DNA from: an uncultured bacterium
GTDB taxonomy: Bacteria; Cyanobacteriota; Vampirovibrionia; Gastranaerophilales; Gastranaerophilaceae
Assembly: GCA_900547155.1 (NCBI GenBank)
Contig: URFH01000026.1
Location: forward strand, 1 to 39,458
Direction: 5' to 3'
Length of the DNA: 39,458 bases
The notes below the pieces were generated by a model. That model saw only the letters and a list, made by a program, of their open reading frames with translations, searched no databases and was not told the origin of the DNA. Below, in pieces: positions 7,815 through 16,600 of the stretch (its first letter is position 1; each line of letters starts with the position of its first letter). Made by a program: the position numbers and the translations under genes.

Positions 7815-9287
7815 TTATTGTCTTGTACTGTTGTATTGTGATGTCATTTTGTTGACATAGGCCTGCAATTCTTCTTTTGTGACAATACCGTCGCCGTCTG
7901 AATCAGCAGCTTTTGTGAATTGTTCAATTGTGACTGTTGTTGAGCCGCCGCCGATTTGTTTCATTATGTATTCCTTGAGTTTTTGGTTTCTAATGTTTGT
8001 TATAACGCTGAAAAATTCTTTTTGTTCGGTTGTTGCGGTTGGATTGTTTTTGATGAATTTTTCCATGTCATCAAGCGTGAATTTGTTATCAAAATTGCCG
8101 TTTTTGTCGTTGCTGCGCTCCATTTCTTCCATCATTACGTTGTAGCCGACATGTTTATAAACAACAGATTCTTTTTTGTATTTTTCCACTTCCTCCTGAG
8201 TGATTTTTCCATCTCTATCGGCGTCCATTTGATAGAGGTGGGTTGTGAGGGCGGCTACGTTGATTGTGTAGTTTCCGTCTTTAGTCATTTCGCCGCCGAG
8301 CGCAATCATAAGCGTTCTATCCACGCTGCCATCCGCATTTTTAAACAAGTCGGCGATTTCATTTTTACCAAACTGCTTTTCAAGTTCTTCTACGGTGATT
8401 ATTCCGTCTGAATTCGTTGCTGTATCAAGGTTGTCTATTATTTTGATATTTTCTTCTTTATTTTTTTGTCTTTGGATTTTGAATTCAAGCGTGTTAATAA
8501 AGGATTCGTCGCTCAAAAGTGCTTTTATTTCCTCTGCAATGCTGCCATCGCCGTTTTTATCCAGAGCCAGTAAATCATCAACGGTAATACCGAGTTGTTT
8601 GCCTACATAATTAACAGAAAGTTGTTTGTTTTCCGGGTCAAGCTCTTCACCTTTTATTGCTGCAAAAATCGTTTCCAGAACGATATCCTGATAAGTATTT
8701 ATGCGTATATTATAAGCCAAAGAATCTTTGTTATTGTTTGCCTGTTTCGGGTATCCTACGCCCGTTTGCTCGAAAACACCGGCAATTGCGCTTCCGATTG
8801 CCGCAATTTCCGGATTTGAGTCGTTTTTCAGTTTGTCAATATTGTTCAATATCTCTAAATCGGTAAAGGTTTTTTGGTTGTGTTCTCCATAATCTCTGGA
8901 AAACATTGAATTATCAATATTTTTCCCGAGCTGCGTCAGGGTTTCTTTTAAAGTGGAGGTTGTTGTGTTTGGGGCAGGTTCGCTCGCGCCTGCTTCCGGC
9001 TCTGTAGCGTCTGTTTCGGGTTCTATAGTGTCGGTTTTTAAAGCTGTTATTGAATCTTTAAGCTCTGATTGGGTCGTTGATACGAGATTTTCGTAAATTG
9101 ATGACTTCTTGAAAGCAAAATCAATTTTTTCTGTCGAGATTTCATTATAATTATTATCATCTTGCTGCTTAAAACTTAGCCCGAGCGTTTCAATTTCTTG
9201 TTGTTCAACCTTTTCAATATCTTTTTTCAAGTCGGCTTTCTCAAAACTAAGCCTATTAGCCATAAAACTCGATAAATTTCTTATCAT
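7815..9287 (-). CDS. EF-hand calcium-binding protein
   Basis: This acidic 490-residue protein has no signal peptide or membrane segment. Three well-formed EF-hand loops are visible at residues about 243-254 (DKNGDGSIAEEI), 355-366 (DADRDGKITQEE) and 462-473 (DSDGDGIVTKEE). Degenerate ones lie near 286-300 (NSDGIITVEEL) and 394-406. The loops have Asp/Asn at positions 1, 3 and 5 and Glu at 12, so Ca2+ binding is likely. Residues about 86-106 form an EP/T-rich linker dividing an N-terminal region of unknown fold from the EF-hand part. AGGAG stands 7 bases before the start. It is convergent with the hyf-like operon across its terminator. Whether it is a calcium sensor, buffer or structural protein cannot be inferred; its partner is unknown. 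Confidence 0.85.
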   Translation of the reverse strand: MIRNLSSFMANRLSFEKADLKKDIEKVEQQEIETLGLSFKQQDDNNYNEISTEKIDFAFKKSSIYENLVSTTQSELKDSITALKTDTIEPETDATEPEAGASEPAPNTTTSTLKETLTQLGKNIDNSMFSRDYGEHNQKTFTDLEILNNIDKLKNDSNPEIAAIGSAIAGVFEQTGVGYPKQANNNKDSLAYNIRINTYQDIVLETIFAAIKGEELDPENKQLSVNYVGKQLGITVDDLLALDKNGDGSIAEEIKALLSDESFINTLEFKIQRQKNKEENIKIIDNLDTATNSDGIITVEELEKQFGKNEIADLFKNADGSVDRTLMIALGGEMTKDGNYTINVAALTTHLYQMDADRDGKITQEEVEKYKKESVVYKHVGYNVMMEEMERSNDKNGNFDNKFTLDDMEKFIKNNPTATTEQKEFFSVITNIRNQKLKEYIMKQIGGGSTTVTIEQFTKAADSDGDGIVTKEELQAYVNKMTSQYNSTRQ

Positions 9288-9442
9288 TTTAATTCTCCTT
9301 TTGTGTTGACGCGTACTATTGTACTATCGGCATTTTTTTTTCTCTCTTTAGGAAATATTAAAATGCTTTACAAAATTTAACAAAATGGACGGTAGCAGAT
9401 GTCAAAAATCCTGCTAAATTCATCTTATGGGAGGGGTTTGCG

Positions 9443-11356
9443 CTAATAAACCCCGGGAATCAGCTTTTCGTAATCTTCTACCGTGCCGTTATCCATGCAG
9501 CAAAGAATAATTGCCTTGCCTAACGGGTGCAAATCGGATTTCAGGTAGAGTTTCAGCTCTGATTTGAAGAAATCTTCAAGCATTTTTGCGCCTGCGTCGT
9601 AGGCTGCTGCGCCGACTTGAGGCTGGTTGCTTACATCGAGGAATTTTTGCGAAATAGCCGTGCCCTCAACATGAATTCCGCCCGGAATGTAGCCAGCAAG
9701 CGGGTGCCTTGCGGGTTTCAGGTTCAATTTTTTGAATGAAGCCATACCGCGTCTTGCGAGATATTCACGGATTACCCACTGCGCCATAAAACCGACCTCC
9801 CACGAGCCGATGTGCTGATTCGGGATGAGAATGTTTCTGGTTTTTGTGGTTTTCATGAACTGGTCGAGCAAAATGTTCGCCAAATCGACCCTTTTGCCGG
9901 TAGCAAAAGGCCAGAATGAGCCTACGCCCTCGCTTTTTAGCTCATTTATATTGGTGGTTTTTGAACCGTCAGAAATACTCGGATTTGCGAACCCTCTGGG
10001 CGCAACAAGCCTCCAGAGCCACGCCAGAGCCGGCGGAAGAATGTGGAGCATTCCGAAAATGCCGTAAGACGGGTTTTCTGCTGTACAAGGCGGTGTTCTC
10101 AAGCCGAAACTGCGGTAATCAATCTCAATCGGGCCGTCCTGAATGTTTTTCATCTGCTTTCTGGGGATGATTATGCGCGGATTCGGGCATTTTACGTTCG
10201 GTGCGTCTTCCGTGTGCTCCCAGATGAGGCAGGTTGCGTCCGGATGAGCCTCAAGATTGAAGAAAATCAACGGTTCATCGGGGTGCGTTGTAACTTCTTC
10301 AAGGTGCGGGTCGGTGCCGTATTTTTTTATGTGGTCAATTCGCACAAACCACGATTTTTCCGCGTCAATGACCGAAAGGCGGCCGTTGTCTTTTCTAAAA
10401 CCGGGATGGCAAAGCGCCATGTCATCGGTTACGGGCTGCAATTTACAACCCTGCGACAGCGCGAGGTGTTTTTCTTCGCCGGTCACGACATTTCGCCCTA
10501 GGAGAAGTCGTCCGTCTTCTTCACGGTGCGCATATTCGAGCATTTCGCTTTTTCCGCTGCCGGAAGCGCCCTCGTGGAGTATGCTTACGTCGTTGTCATA
10601 CGGGGTTGTGATGTTTACGGTCGAAGCATGAACTGTCACAAAATCTTCTTTTATCCCCAGAGCCAGCAAAATGCCGTAAACGCCTTTTTTCGCACTCGGG
10701 CCGGGGTAGAGGTTGTATGAAAAAACTTCGTGGATAGAATTCTGGTTATTATGCACAACAACCTGTTTTCCGCCGAAATGAGTGTGCCTGAAAGGCGGGG
10801 CAACGTAAATTATTGCCTTTGGTTCAAAATGGCGTTCGATTTTGTCAACCGGAATCATCCCTTGCAGGTCATAAATGCTTGCAGCGAAGAATGCTGCGTT
10901 TTTCGGGGCAACCATGAGCGCCGGATAGCCGTATTTTGCGCCGCCTGCCATAAAAGGTACAAGGATAAGTTCGTTTGAGGCAAGCCAGTTAAGGGTTTCT
11001 GTCCTGATTGAAGAGAATTTTTTGTTAAATCTGTCCTCAAAAAGGATTTTGTCGGTCATTGCGATGTTGTTTACGACCATACAGTTGGGGTCGCGGCGGC
11101 GCATATAGGGATCGGGGTAATTTACGGCGATTCCGTTTTTGCATTTTGTTACGGTGGCTTCAAGTATAGTGCCTTTTGCGCCTGTATCGTATGCTACGTC
11201 AAAAACAACGTTGTCTTTGCCTCCGACGGCCATTTCCATTAATTCCGTACGTGATTCCGGAACAATTACGCCTTTGCTGCTGTTAAAAACCTCCATAAGG
11301 TCGTCTGATATATGCCATCCCTGCCAGATTTTCGACTGTGATAAAGTATTTTCCAT
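9443..11356 (-). CDS. DUF4914-like protein with PEPCK/HprK-type P-loop
   Basis: This 637-residue soluble protein resembles the DUF4914 family, which is related to phosphoenolpyruvate carboxykinase-like ATP-binding folds. A clear Walker A motif GASGSGKS is present at residues 263-270, followed by SEMLEYAHREEDGRLLLGRN and a later TDDMALCHPG segment that may carry the acidic Mg2+ ligand, as in PEPCK/HprK proteins. The length fits the family. AAAGG precedes the start at a usable distance. No substrate is established for the family as far as I know, so I do not assign a reaction. It follows the EF-hand gene in the same direction with a 155-base gap, which probably contains that gene's own promoter. 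Confidence 0.65.
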   Translation of the reverse strand: MENTLSQSKIWQGWHISDDLMEVFNSSKGVIVPESRTELMEMAVGGKDNVVFDVAYDTGAKGTILEATVTKCKNGIAVNYPDPYMRRRDPNCMVVNNIAMTDKILFEDRFNKKFSSIRTETLNWLASNELILVPFMAGGAKYGYPALMVAPKNAAFFAASIYDLQGMIPVDKIERHFEPKAIIYVAPPFRHTHFGGKQVVVHNNQNSIHEVFSYNLYPGPSAKKGVYGILLALGIKEDFVTVHASTVNITTPYDNDVSILHEGASGSGKSEMLEYAHREEDGRLLLGRNVVTGEEKHLALSQGCKLQPVTDDMALCHPGFRKDNGRLSVIDAEKSWFVRIDHIKKYGTDPHLEEVTTHPDEPLIFFNLEAHPDATCLIWEHTEDAPNVKCPNPRIIIPRKQMKNIQDGPIEIDYRSFGLRTPPCTAENPSYGIFGMLHILPPALAWLWRLVAPRGFANPSISDGSKTTNINELKSEGVGSFWPFATGKRVDLANILLDQFMKTTKTRNILIPNQHIGSWEVGFMAQWVIREYLARRGMASFKKLNLKPARHPLAGYIPGGIHVEGTAISQKFLDVSNQPQVGAAAYDAGAKMLEDFFKSELKLYLKSDLHPLGKAIILCCMDNGTVEDYEKLIPGVY

Positions 11357-11446
11357 TCTTGATTGCCTTTCAAACGTTGATTCTCCAATTATATTACAAA
11401 TCCGTTAAGAGTGGCGCAATTGTGGCGATTTGTTAAGTGGGAATGT

Positions 11447-11698
11447 TCATTTTCGGGCTTCGGGCGGGCCTGCGGGGTCGATTTTTTCTTTCCATGCCTT
11501 GATTATTCTGTTTTCGATTGTTTTTAAGTCTTTTGCGGAGTATTTTTCAAAGTCACGTGGCATGTGGATATACGACCATGCGGCTCTTATGTGTTCGGGG
11601 GTGTCAATCGGGTATTTTTTGTTTACAGGGTCGGCAAATTCGACATTTCCGTATTCGTGCAGCCCTCTGTTGGGGTAAACATCTTCTCTTTTTTCCAT
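11447..11698 (-). CDS. Small conserved protein, DUF6582-like
   Basis: This 83-residue hydrophilic protein contains KKYPIDTPEHIRAAWSYIHM and a helical basic tail. The pattern resembles the small DUF6582-type domain, found alone or beside phage-type proteins. AGGAG lies a few bases before the ATG at 11698. There is no signal peptide or membrane helix. The function is unknown. It lies 90 bases upstream of the DUF4914-like gene in the same direction, and the first copy of the structured element lies in its upstream region. I am confident it is a gene because of the ribosome site and recognisable family pattern, less so about the family name. Confidence 0.6.
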   Translation of the reverse strand: MEKREDVYPNRGLHEYGNVEFADPVNKKYPIDTPEHIRAAWSYIHMPRDFEKYSAKDLKTIENRIIKAWKEKIDPAGPPEARK

Positions 11699-12027
11699 TT
11701 TTTCTCCTTTTTTGTTGTTGTGCGGGAGGAAAGCGGGTGTTTTGATTTGGAGTGACTATGGGGGAGGGCTCAAAAATTTTTGAGATAAGGTTTTTGGCGT
11801 TGAGTGCCCGGAGGAATCGGAACGGAAAATCAAAACACCCGCTTTCCGCATGTTTCAGGATTTTCTGGCGAAAAATGCCTTGAAAAAACAAATTCCCGCC
11901 TCCTGCGTTTATCTATTCTTATTTATAAGTAAATTTTTTGCATTACCTGCAAATACATGGCTGAAAAGGGGATGTTGCGGCTAAATTACGGGTTAAAAAT
12001 GGTTTTATCAGAAAAAAGGAGGAAAAA
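11699..12027. other. Divergent intergenic region
   Basis: These 329 bases lie between the small minus-strand gene and the plus-strand cupin gene. They contain the structured element at 11728-11847, then about 180 bases of A/T-rich sequence ending in the strong ribosome site AAGGAGG for the cupin. No reading frame with coding character was seen. Promoters for both genes must lie here, but I cannot place them firmly. Confidence 0.55.
11728..11847 (+). ncRNA. Structured intergenic element (candidate RNA), copy 1
   Basis: A perfect 21-bp inverted repeat (11728-11748 with 11827-11847; arms begin GGAAAGCGGG and end CCCGCTTTCC) encloses a 78-base core. The core contains GGAGTGACTATGGGGGAGGG, a 16-bp palindrome CTCAAAAATTTTTGAG, and GCCCGGAGGAATCGGAACGG. 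Copy 2 at 13509-13626 has the same core (73 of 78 bases identical, all differences transitions) but a stem of unrelated sequence. GGGC beside the palindrome can pair with GCCC, making a multi-helix RNA. The strand is chosen from the direction of the conserved core. I do not recognise it as a known riboswitch or ribozyme. Confidence 0.6.
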
Positions 12028-12327
12028 ATGCAGCCATTTGATGTAAAAGCAAAAATAGATTATGTTCAAGATACCATCGTAAGCGAGGTTCTTTACGCAG
12101 ACGGGGAATATTCAATCACTTTGAAAGCGCTGGATAGTGGTACGGAGATTAAAACGCACATGTCGCCTGTTGATGCGGTCGTTTTTGTTCTTGAGGGGGA
12201 TATGGAGTTTGTTGTGGATAATGAAAAGTTCAATCTTTCAACCGGTGAAATGCTCATGATGAAGAAAAACACGCCGCATTCGCTTTCTGCGCTTTCTAAG
12301 GCAAAAATGCTGCTTATCAAAATTTAA
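12028..12327 (+). CDS. Small cupin-domain protein
   Basis: This 99-residue protein is a single cupin_2 barrel. The first cupin motif region appears as SGTEIKTHMSPVDAVVFVLEG and the second as TGEMLMMKKNTPHSLSA, with histidines in the positions usual for metal binding (His in KTHMSP and in TPHS). Only part of the classical HxH(x)E set is present, so a metal site is possible but not certain. AAGGAGG precedes the ATG. Such small cupins may bind metals or small ligands or act as isomerases; nothing here decides which. It lies about 100 bases upstream of the TerC-like gene in the same direction, separated by a hairpin. Confidence 0.8.
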   Translation: MQPFDVKAKIDYVQDTIVSEVLYADGEYSITLKALDSGTEIKTHMSPVDAVVFVLEGDMEFVVDNEKFNLSTGEMLMMKKNTPHSLSALSKAKMLLIKI

Positions 12328-12367
12328 TCCGGTATTTATCTGCAAAATTGTTTATTTCATATATATT

Positions 12368-12394
12368 GCCTATTCCTTTTTCGGGGGGATAGGC
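12368..12394 (+). terminator. Hairpin between cupin and TerC-like genes
   Basis: GCCTATTCC (12368-12376) pairs with GGGATAGGC (12386-12394), nine pairs with one G-T wobble and a T/G-rich loop. It is followed by TATTATTATAAT rather than a T-run, so termination would be weak. A TATAAT at 12401-12406 could serve as the -10 box for the next gene, but no good -35 is seen. Confidence 0.4.
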
Positions 12395-12429
12395 TATTAT
12401 TATAATGATACGGAAGCTAAGGAACGCTT

Positions 12430-13467
12430 ATGTGGAAACATTTTGGTGAATCAATCGTGTTGACGGTGCTGGGGCTTGTCGGAGCTTATTTTTGGGCTGA
12501 ACACATGCATCCGGGCTCGGGATTGGCAAGTCTTTTTATTGTAATCGTTCTGAGCGTGCTGGAAATCAGCCTTTCGTTTGATAATGCTGTTGTAAACGCA
12601 ATGAAACTGGAGCATATGACCGATGAATGGCGCCACAGATTCCTCACATGGGGGATTCTTATTGCTGTTTTCGGGATGAGGCTGCTGTTTCCGGTGCTGA
12701 TTGTGGCGCTTTTTGCAAAAGTTTCGATGATTGCCGTTGCAAAAATGGCCGTTTATAATGCTGACCTTTATTCACATTATCTCCATGAAACCCATGCGCC
12801 AATTGTGGCTTTTGGCGGGGCGTTTTTGATGATGTTGTTTTTGCATTATTTTTTCAACGAGAAAAAAGATGTTCACTGGATTCGCTGTATTGAAGAACCG
12901 TTGTGCCATTCGGGGAATGTTTACGGAATAGAAACCGTTTTGACCCTTATTGCGATTTTTGTCACGCAGTCTTATGTTTCTGAGGAACACAGGCTGGGCG
13001 TTGTTCTTGCGGGGATGAGCGGCGTTATTCTTTACCTCGTTATTGAGGGCGTCAGCAAATTTCTTGAAGAAAAAGAGGCAAAGCGAGCGGCTAAAATGGT
13101 CGGAACTGTTGCGAGAACGGGCGGATTTGTTTCTTTTATGTATTTGGAGCTCATTGACGCTTCGTTTTCTCTTGACGGGGTGCTGGGCGCGTTTGCGTTG
13201 AGCAAGGATGTTGTGATTATTGCAATCGGGCTTTCAATCGGCGCAATTTTTGTTCGTTCTTTGACGATTTTGCTTGTGGAAGAGGGTACGCTTAAGCAGT
13301 TCCGCTACCTTGAGCACGGCGCGCACTGGGCAATCGGGGCGCTTGCGGTTTTGATGTTTGTTTCGACTTTCAAAGAGGTTCACGAGGTTATAACAGGGCT
13401 AATCGGGCTCGTATTTATCGTTTGTGCGCTGATTTCTTCTGTTTTGTACAACAAAAAGAACGCATAA
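12430..13467 (+). CDS. TerC/DUF475-family integral membrane protein
   Basis: This 345-residue polytopic membrane protein (about nine segments) is of the TerC superfamily, DUF475/YjbE-like branch. The hallmark acidic membrane motif EISLSFDNAVVNAM occurs near residue 50. Its second-half counterpart, LIDASFSLDGVLGAFALSKD, lies near residue 240. These paired Asp/Asn motifs are thought to line a metal site in the TerC family, whose members are linked to tellurium resistance or to manganese or calcium export. AAGG precedes the ATG at 12430. No yybP-ykoY manganese riboswitch, common upstream of TerC relatives, fits in the 100-base gap. The substrate is unknown here. A copy of the structured element lies just after its stop. 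Confidence 0.85.
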   Translation: MWKHFGESIVLTVLGLVGAYFWAEHMHPGSGLASLFIVIVLSVLEISLSFDNAVVNAMKLEHMTDEWRHRFLTWGILIAVFGMRLLFPVLIVALFAKVSMIAVAKMAVYNADLYSHYLHETHAPIVAFGGAFLMMLFLHYFFNEKKDVHWIRCIEEPLCHSGNVYGIETVLTLIAIFVTQSYVSEEHRLGVVLAGMSGVILYLVIEGVSKFLEEKEAKRAAKMVGTVARTGGFVSFMYLELIDASFSLDGVLGAFALSKDVVIIAIGLSIGAIFVRSLTILLVEEGTLKQFRYLEHGAHWAIGALAVLMFVSTFKEVHEVITGLIGLVFIVCALISSVLYNKKNA

Positions 13468-13508
13468 TCTTAAAATCCCCCGTTTTTCAACCAAAATAGC
13501 AAAAAACC

Positions 13509-13626
13509 GAAGCCGGAAAGTTTACTTTGGAGTGACTATGGGGGAGGGCTCAAAAATTTTTGAGATAAGGCTTCCGACGTTGAATGCCCGGAGGAATCGG
13601 AACGGAAAAGTAAATTTTCCGGCTTC
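13509..13626 (+). ncRNA. Structured intergenic element (candidate RNA), copy 2
   Basis: A 20-bp stem (13509-13528 with 13607-13626, one G-U wobble; arms begin GAAGCCGGAA and end TTCCGGCTTC) encloses a 78-base core nearly identical to copy 1. Within the core, TTCCG (13572-13576) can pair with CGGAA (13599-13603); in copy 1 the matching TTTTG still pairs through wobbles. The element lies between the convergent TerC-like and cyclase-like genes, so it could be a 3' RNA or an independent element. The 3' flank AAACACCCGCTTT echoes the 3' arm of copy 1. Confidence 0.6.
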
Positions 13627-13652
13627 AAACACCCGCTTTTCACCCGCCCTGA

Positions 13653-16600
13653 TTATTTAGATTCAATCGATTTCAATTTTTCCGCCGTTTTTGCCCGAAT
13701 CGCGCTGATAAGCTTTTTGTTTAAGTCCAGTGAATACTTTTGCGTAATTTCATAAGCCTGATTTATGCAAATTGCCGCTTTTTCATATTCTCCTGCGCCG
13801 AAAAGAATCTGGGCGGAGAGGGATTTGAACAGAAGAATGAAAACTTCGGAAATATTTTCGTCTTTTTCAATGCTTATTGCCGCATTATTCAAAATTCCGG
13901 TTGCCATTTCAATACTTCCGGTGTCTTTTTCGATTCCGGCAATAAAATACCAGCACAAATATGTGATATTTTTGATTCCTTTTGCAGAGGCGAGCTCAAG
14001 CACATTGTAGTAAATTTGTTTTGCCTTTTTGACGCTTCCTATTTTCTGGTAAGCAAATCCGATAAGCAAATCGCAGAAATATTCAATCTGGAAAAGGCTG
14101 GAGGAGCCGGCTGTGAGTTTTGCCTGATAAACAACATTTCCGAGCTCTTCAAAATCGCCTTTTTTCATTGACTCGAGCCCGCAAATTAGCCAGTATAAAG
14201 CTTTTGCGTATTTGTCCTGCTCAAGAGGCGCATTTTGCAATAAGGCGAGCTCGGCCACAATATTTTCGCCGCGGATTGATTTTTCCAACAGGGCAAGCGT
14301 TTTAAAGCACAACACATCGGGCAGCGCGGATTTGAGATGTTCGATAAAGGCGGGAAAATCGCTGTTTCGCTGGATAATTTTGGATAAACTGATGAAAAAC
14401 AGCGCTTCGGCGATTGCATCTTTGAACTGTTTTTTTGAAAAACCTTCAGGGAGAACTTCTTCGGGCAGGTTTTTGAGGTCAATGTGCCTGAAAAGCTCTT
14501 TTCCAGCTTCTATACAGTCATTCAGGCGGCCAAGATTGTAATAAATCTCAAGCGTGACAAGGTTTATCAGAAAATAGTTAAGGTTGAAGTTTTTATTTGA
14601 GGGGTTGAATGAGCCTTTCGGGGTTCTTGAGATGATTTTTCCTGCGTATTCGAGCGCGTTTGCGTAATTCCCGCTAATCAGGCAGCTTTGCACGAGTTTG
14701 TTTGCAACTGTCTTGATTTTTGCCTCATCATCGCCCTGTTCAAGGTTTTCGAGCAAAAGTTCAAGAAAATTGAGGATTTTTTCGGGATAAAACTTATAAA
14801 GCATTGAGCTTACGTGTTCATAGACCTCAAGTTTAATCTGCTCAACGGTTTTGTCCGTGTCAGGGTCGATTACGTTGTCAACAAGCGACAGATATTTGTT
14901 TGTGGTGTTCAAATAAGCCGAAAAATCCCCGAGCTGCTCTGCTGATTCCGAAAGATTGTGCCAGATGTTGAACGCCTCTTTCTTCTGACCCGCAAGTTCT
15001 GCGATTTGGGCTTTAACAGGCAGATTGTCGGGGTATTTTGAAAGAAGATTTTTGCTCAGATTTAACGATATTTGCGCAAGAACCTCCGGCTGAATGGCTT
15101 CTTGCAGGTTTTTGCGGCAGATTGTGTAATTGTTGATTCTGACAATTCTTTCTTTTTCAATAGTTATAAAACCTTTTGATTCCAGGAATTTCAGGTCTTT
15201 TACAAATTTTTTCAAGTCATCCGTGTTTTTCAAAATATCAAACGGAACCCGCTCGCCCAAAAGCAGCGCCTCAGTGTAGATTTCAAAAGCAGAATCTTTC
15301 AAAACAAGGAGCTTTCTTTTTATCAACCCGTCAATATCTTCGGGAATAACTATCATGCGGTCATTTTCGACCTTATATTTCCCTTTTTCAATTGAAAGCA
15401 CCCCGTCAGCTGCAAGATAATTGAGCGCCTGAGCAAGATAAAACGCCGAACCTCTGGTATTTTCGAGGATTTTTTCAAAATAGAAAGATTTTTCGATATT
15501 TTTCAGCTCTTTTCTGCGGTCTGTGACAAGAGCCTTGTTTGAAGAAAGTTTCAGCTCGAGCTCGTAAAAATTCTGCGAGGTCATGAGCTTGTAAATATTT
15601 CTGTGGAGTGAAAAATCAGTGCTGTGACCCAGCAGGAAGCCGGTTTCGCCGAGCTGTTTGGTTTCTATTAAATATTTCAGAATTTCAAGCGAACTTTCGT
15701 CAATATTATGAAAATCATCAACAATAAACACCGTTTTTTCGTTAATTGATGAAAAATATCTCGAAAACGCTTCAAAATAGCCGTAATGCGCGTCTTCGGG
15801 GTGAAGGTGCTGAGGGTTGCTTATTGTAAGCAGGTTGCGCAGGGCGTCATCGGCGGTGATATTGTTCACAAGAATCGGGTTTGCCATTACATCAAACTCA
15901 GTCAGCCCAGAGTTGGCAAACATAAGCGACCGCAGAAACCCGAACGGCGTATATTTCAGGCTTTCGAGGCAGCCGAATCGCACAGTTTTTGCACAATTCA
16001 GGATTTCCGGCGTAATTTCGCAGTTTATGTTCATCAGCCTGCCGCTTCTGTCATCGCCTTTGACGCAAACTATCGGGTTTTTAAGCCCCTTAGTGAAAAT
16101 TTCTGTAATTTTGTTCAAAATATTTTCGTGCTTAACTTTCAGGAAAGAGCAGGTGAGGCTTGAAAAATCAATCAGTTTTTCGTCGTTTTCCTCTTCTTCC
16201 GGTATAAAATCTACGCGTTTGGGGAGCTCGAGCGCGGAATTTTCCTCTTTTTCTTCGAGATTTATCAGTTTTGATAAAACAAGCTCAAAAAACATTACCA
16301 TGTGCTTTTTCACGTATAGCGCGCTCAGGGACTGGAACGGATATTTGGTTTTCAATGCCTGATAAATATATGAATCCGCAAGAACCTGAATATTGTTGAA
16401 CAAATGAGGCTTGTTTCCTGCATTGTACATGAGGTTTATGTTCAGCCCTGCGTGATATCCGCTCGATTTCATATAAACATCGCGTTTTTGAACCGCCATT
16501 TTTACCCGGACTGAAACGCCTTTTGTTTCATACAGCTTCTGGTTAATTTGGGCGGCGAACTGGGTAACATGCAGCGCAAAATCAATGGCTTCCGAGGCAG

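Noticed and set aside
7956..8411. Plus-strand frames opposite the EF-hand gene
   Set aside because: They are shadows of a well-supported minus-strand gene with clear EF-hand motifs and a good ribosome site.
10043..10631. Overlapping plus-strand frames opposite the DUF4914-like gene
   Set aside because: No ribosome site or domain; the opposite strand encodes a Walker A-bearing protein with normal family length.
12328..12429. yybP-ykoY manganese riboswitch ahead of the TerC-like gene
   Set aside because: The gap is too short and lacks the conserved riboswitch segments; only a simple hairpin is present.
11728..13626. Insertion sequence or MITE explanation for the structured element
   Set aside because: Terminal repeats of one transposon family should be alike between copies; here the arms are unrelated while the core is conserved. 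Not fully excluded, since insertion into pre-existing hairpins could mimic this.
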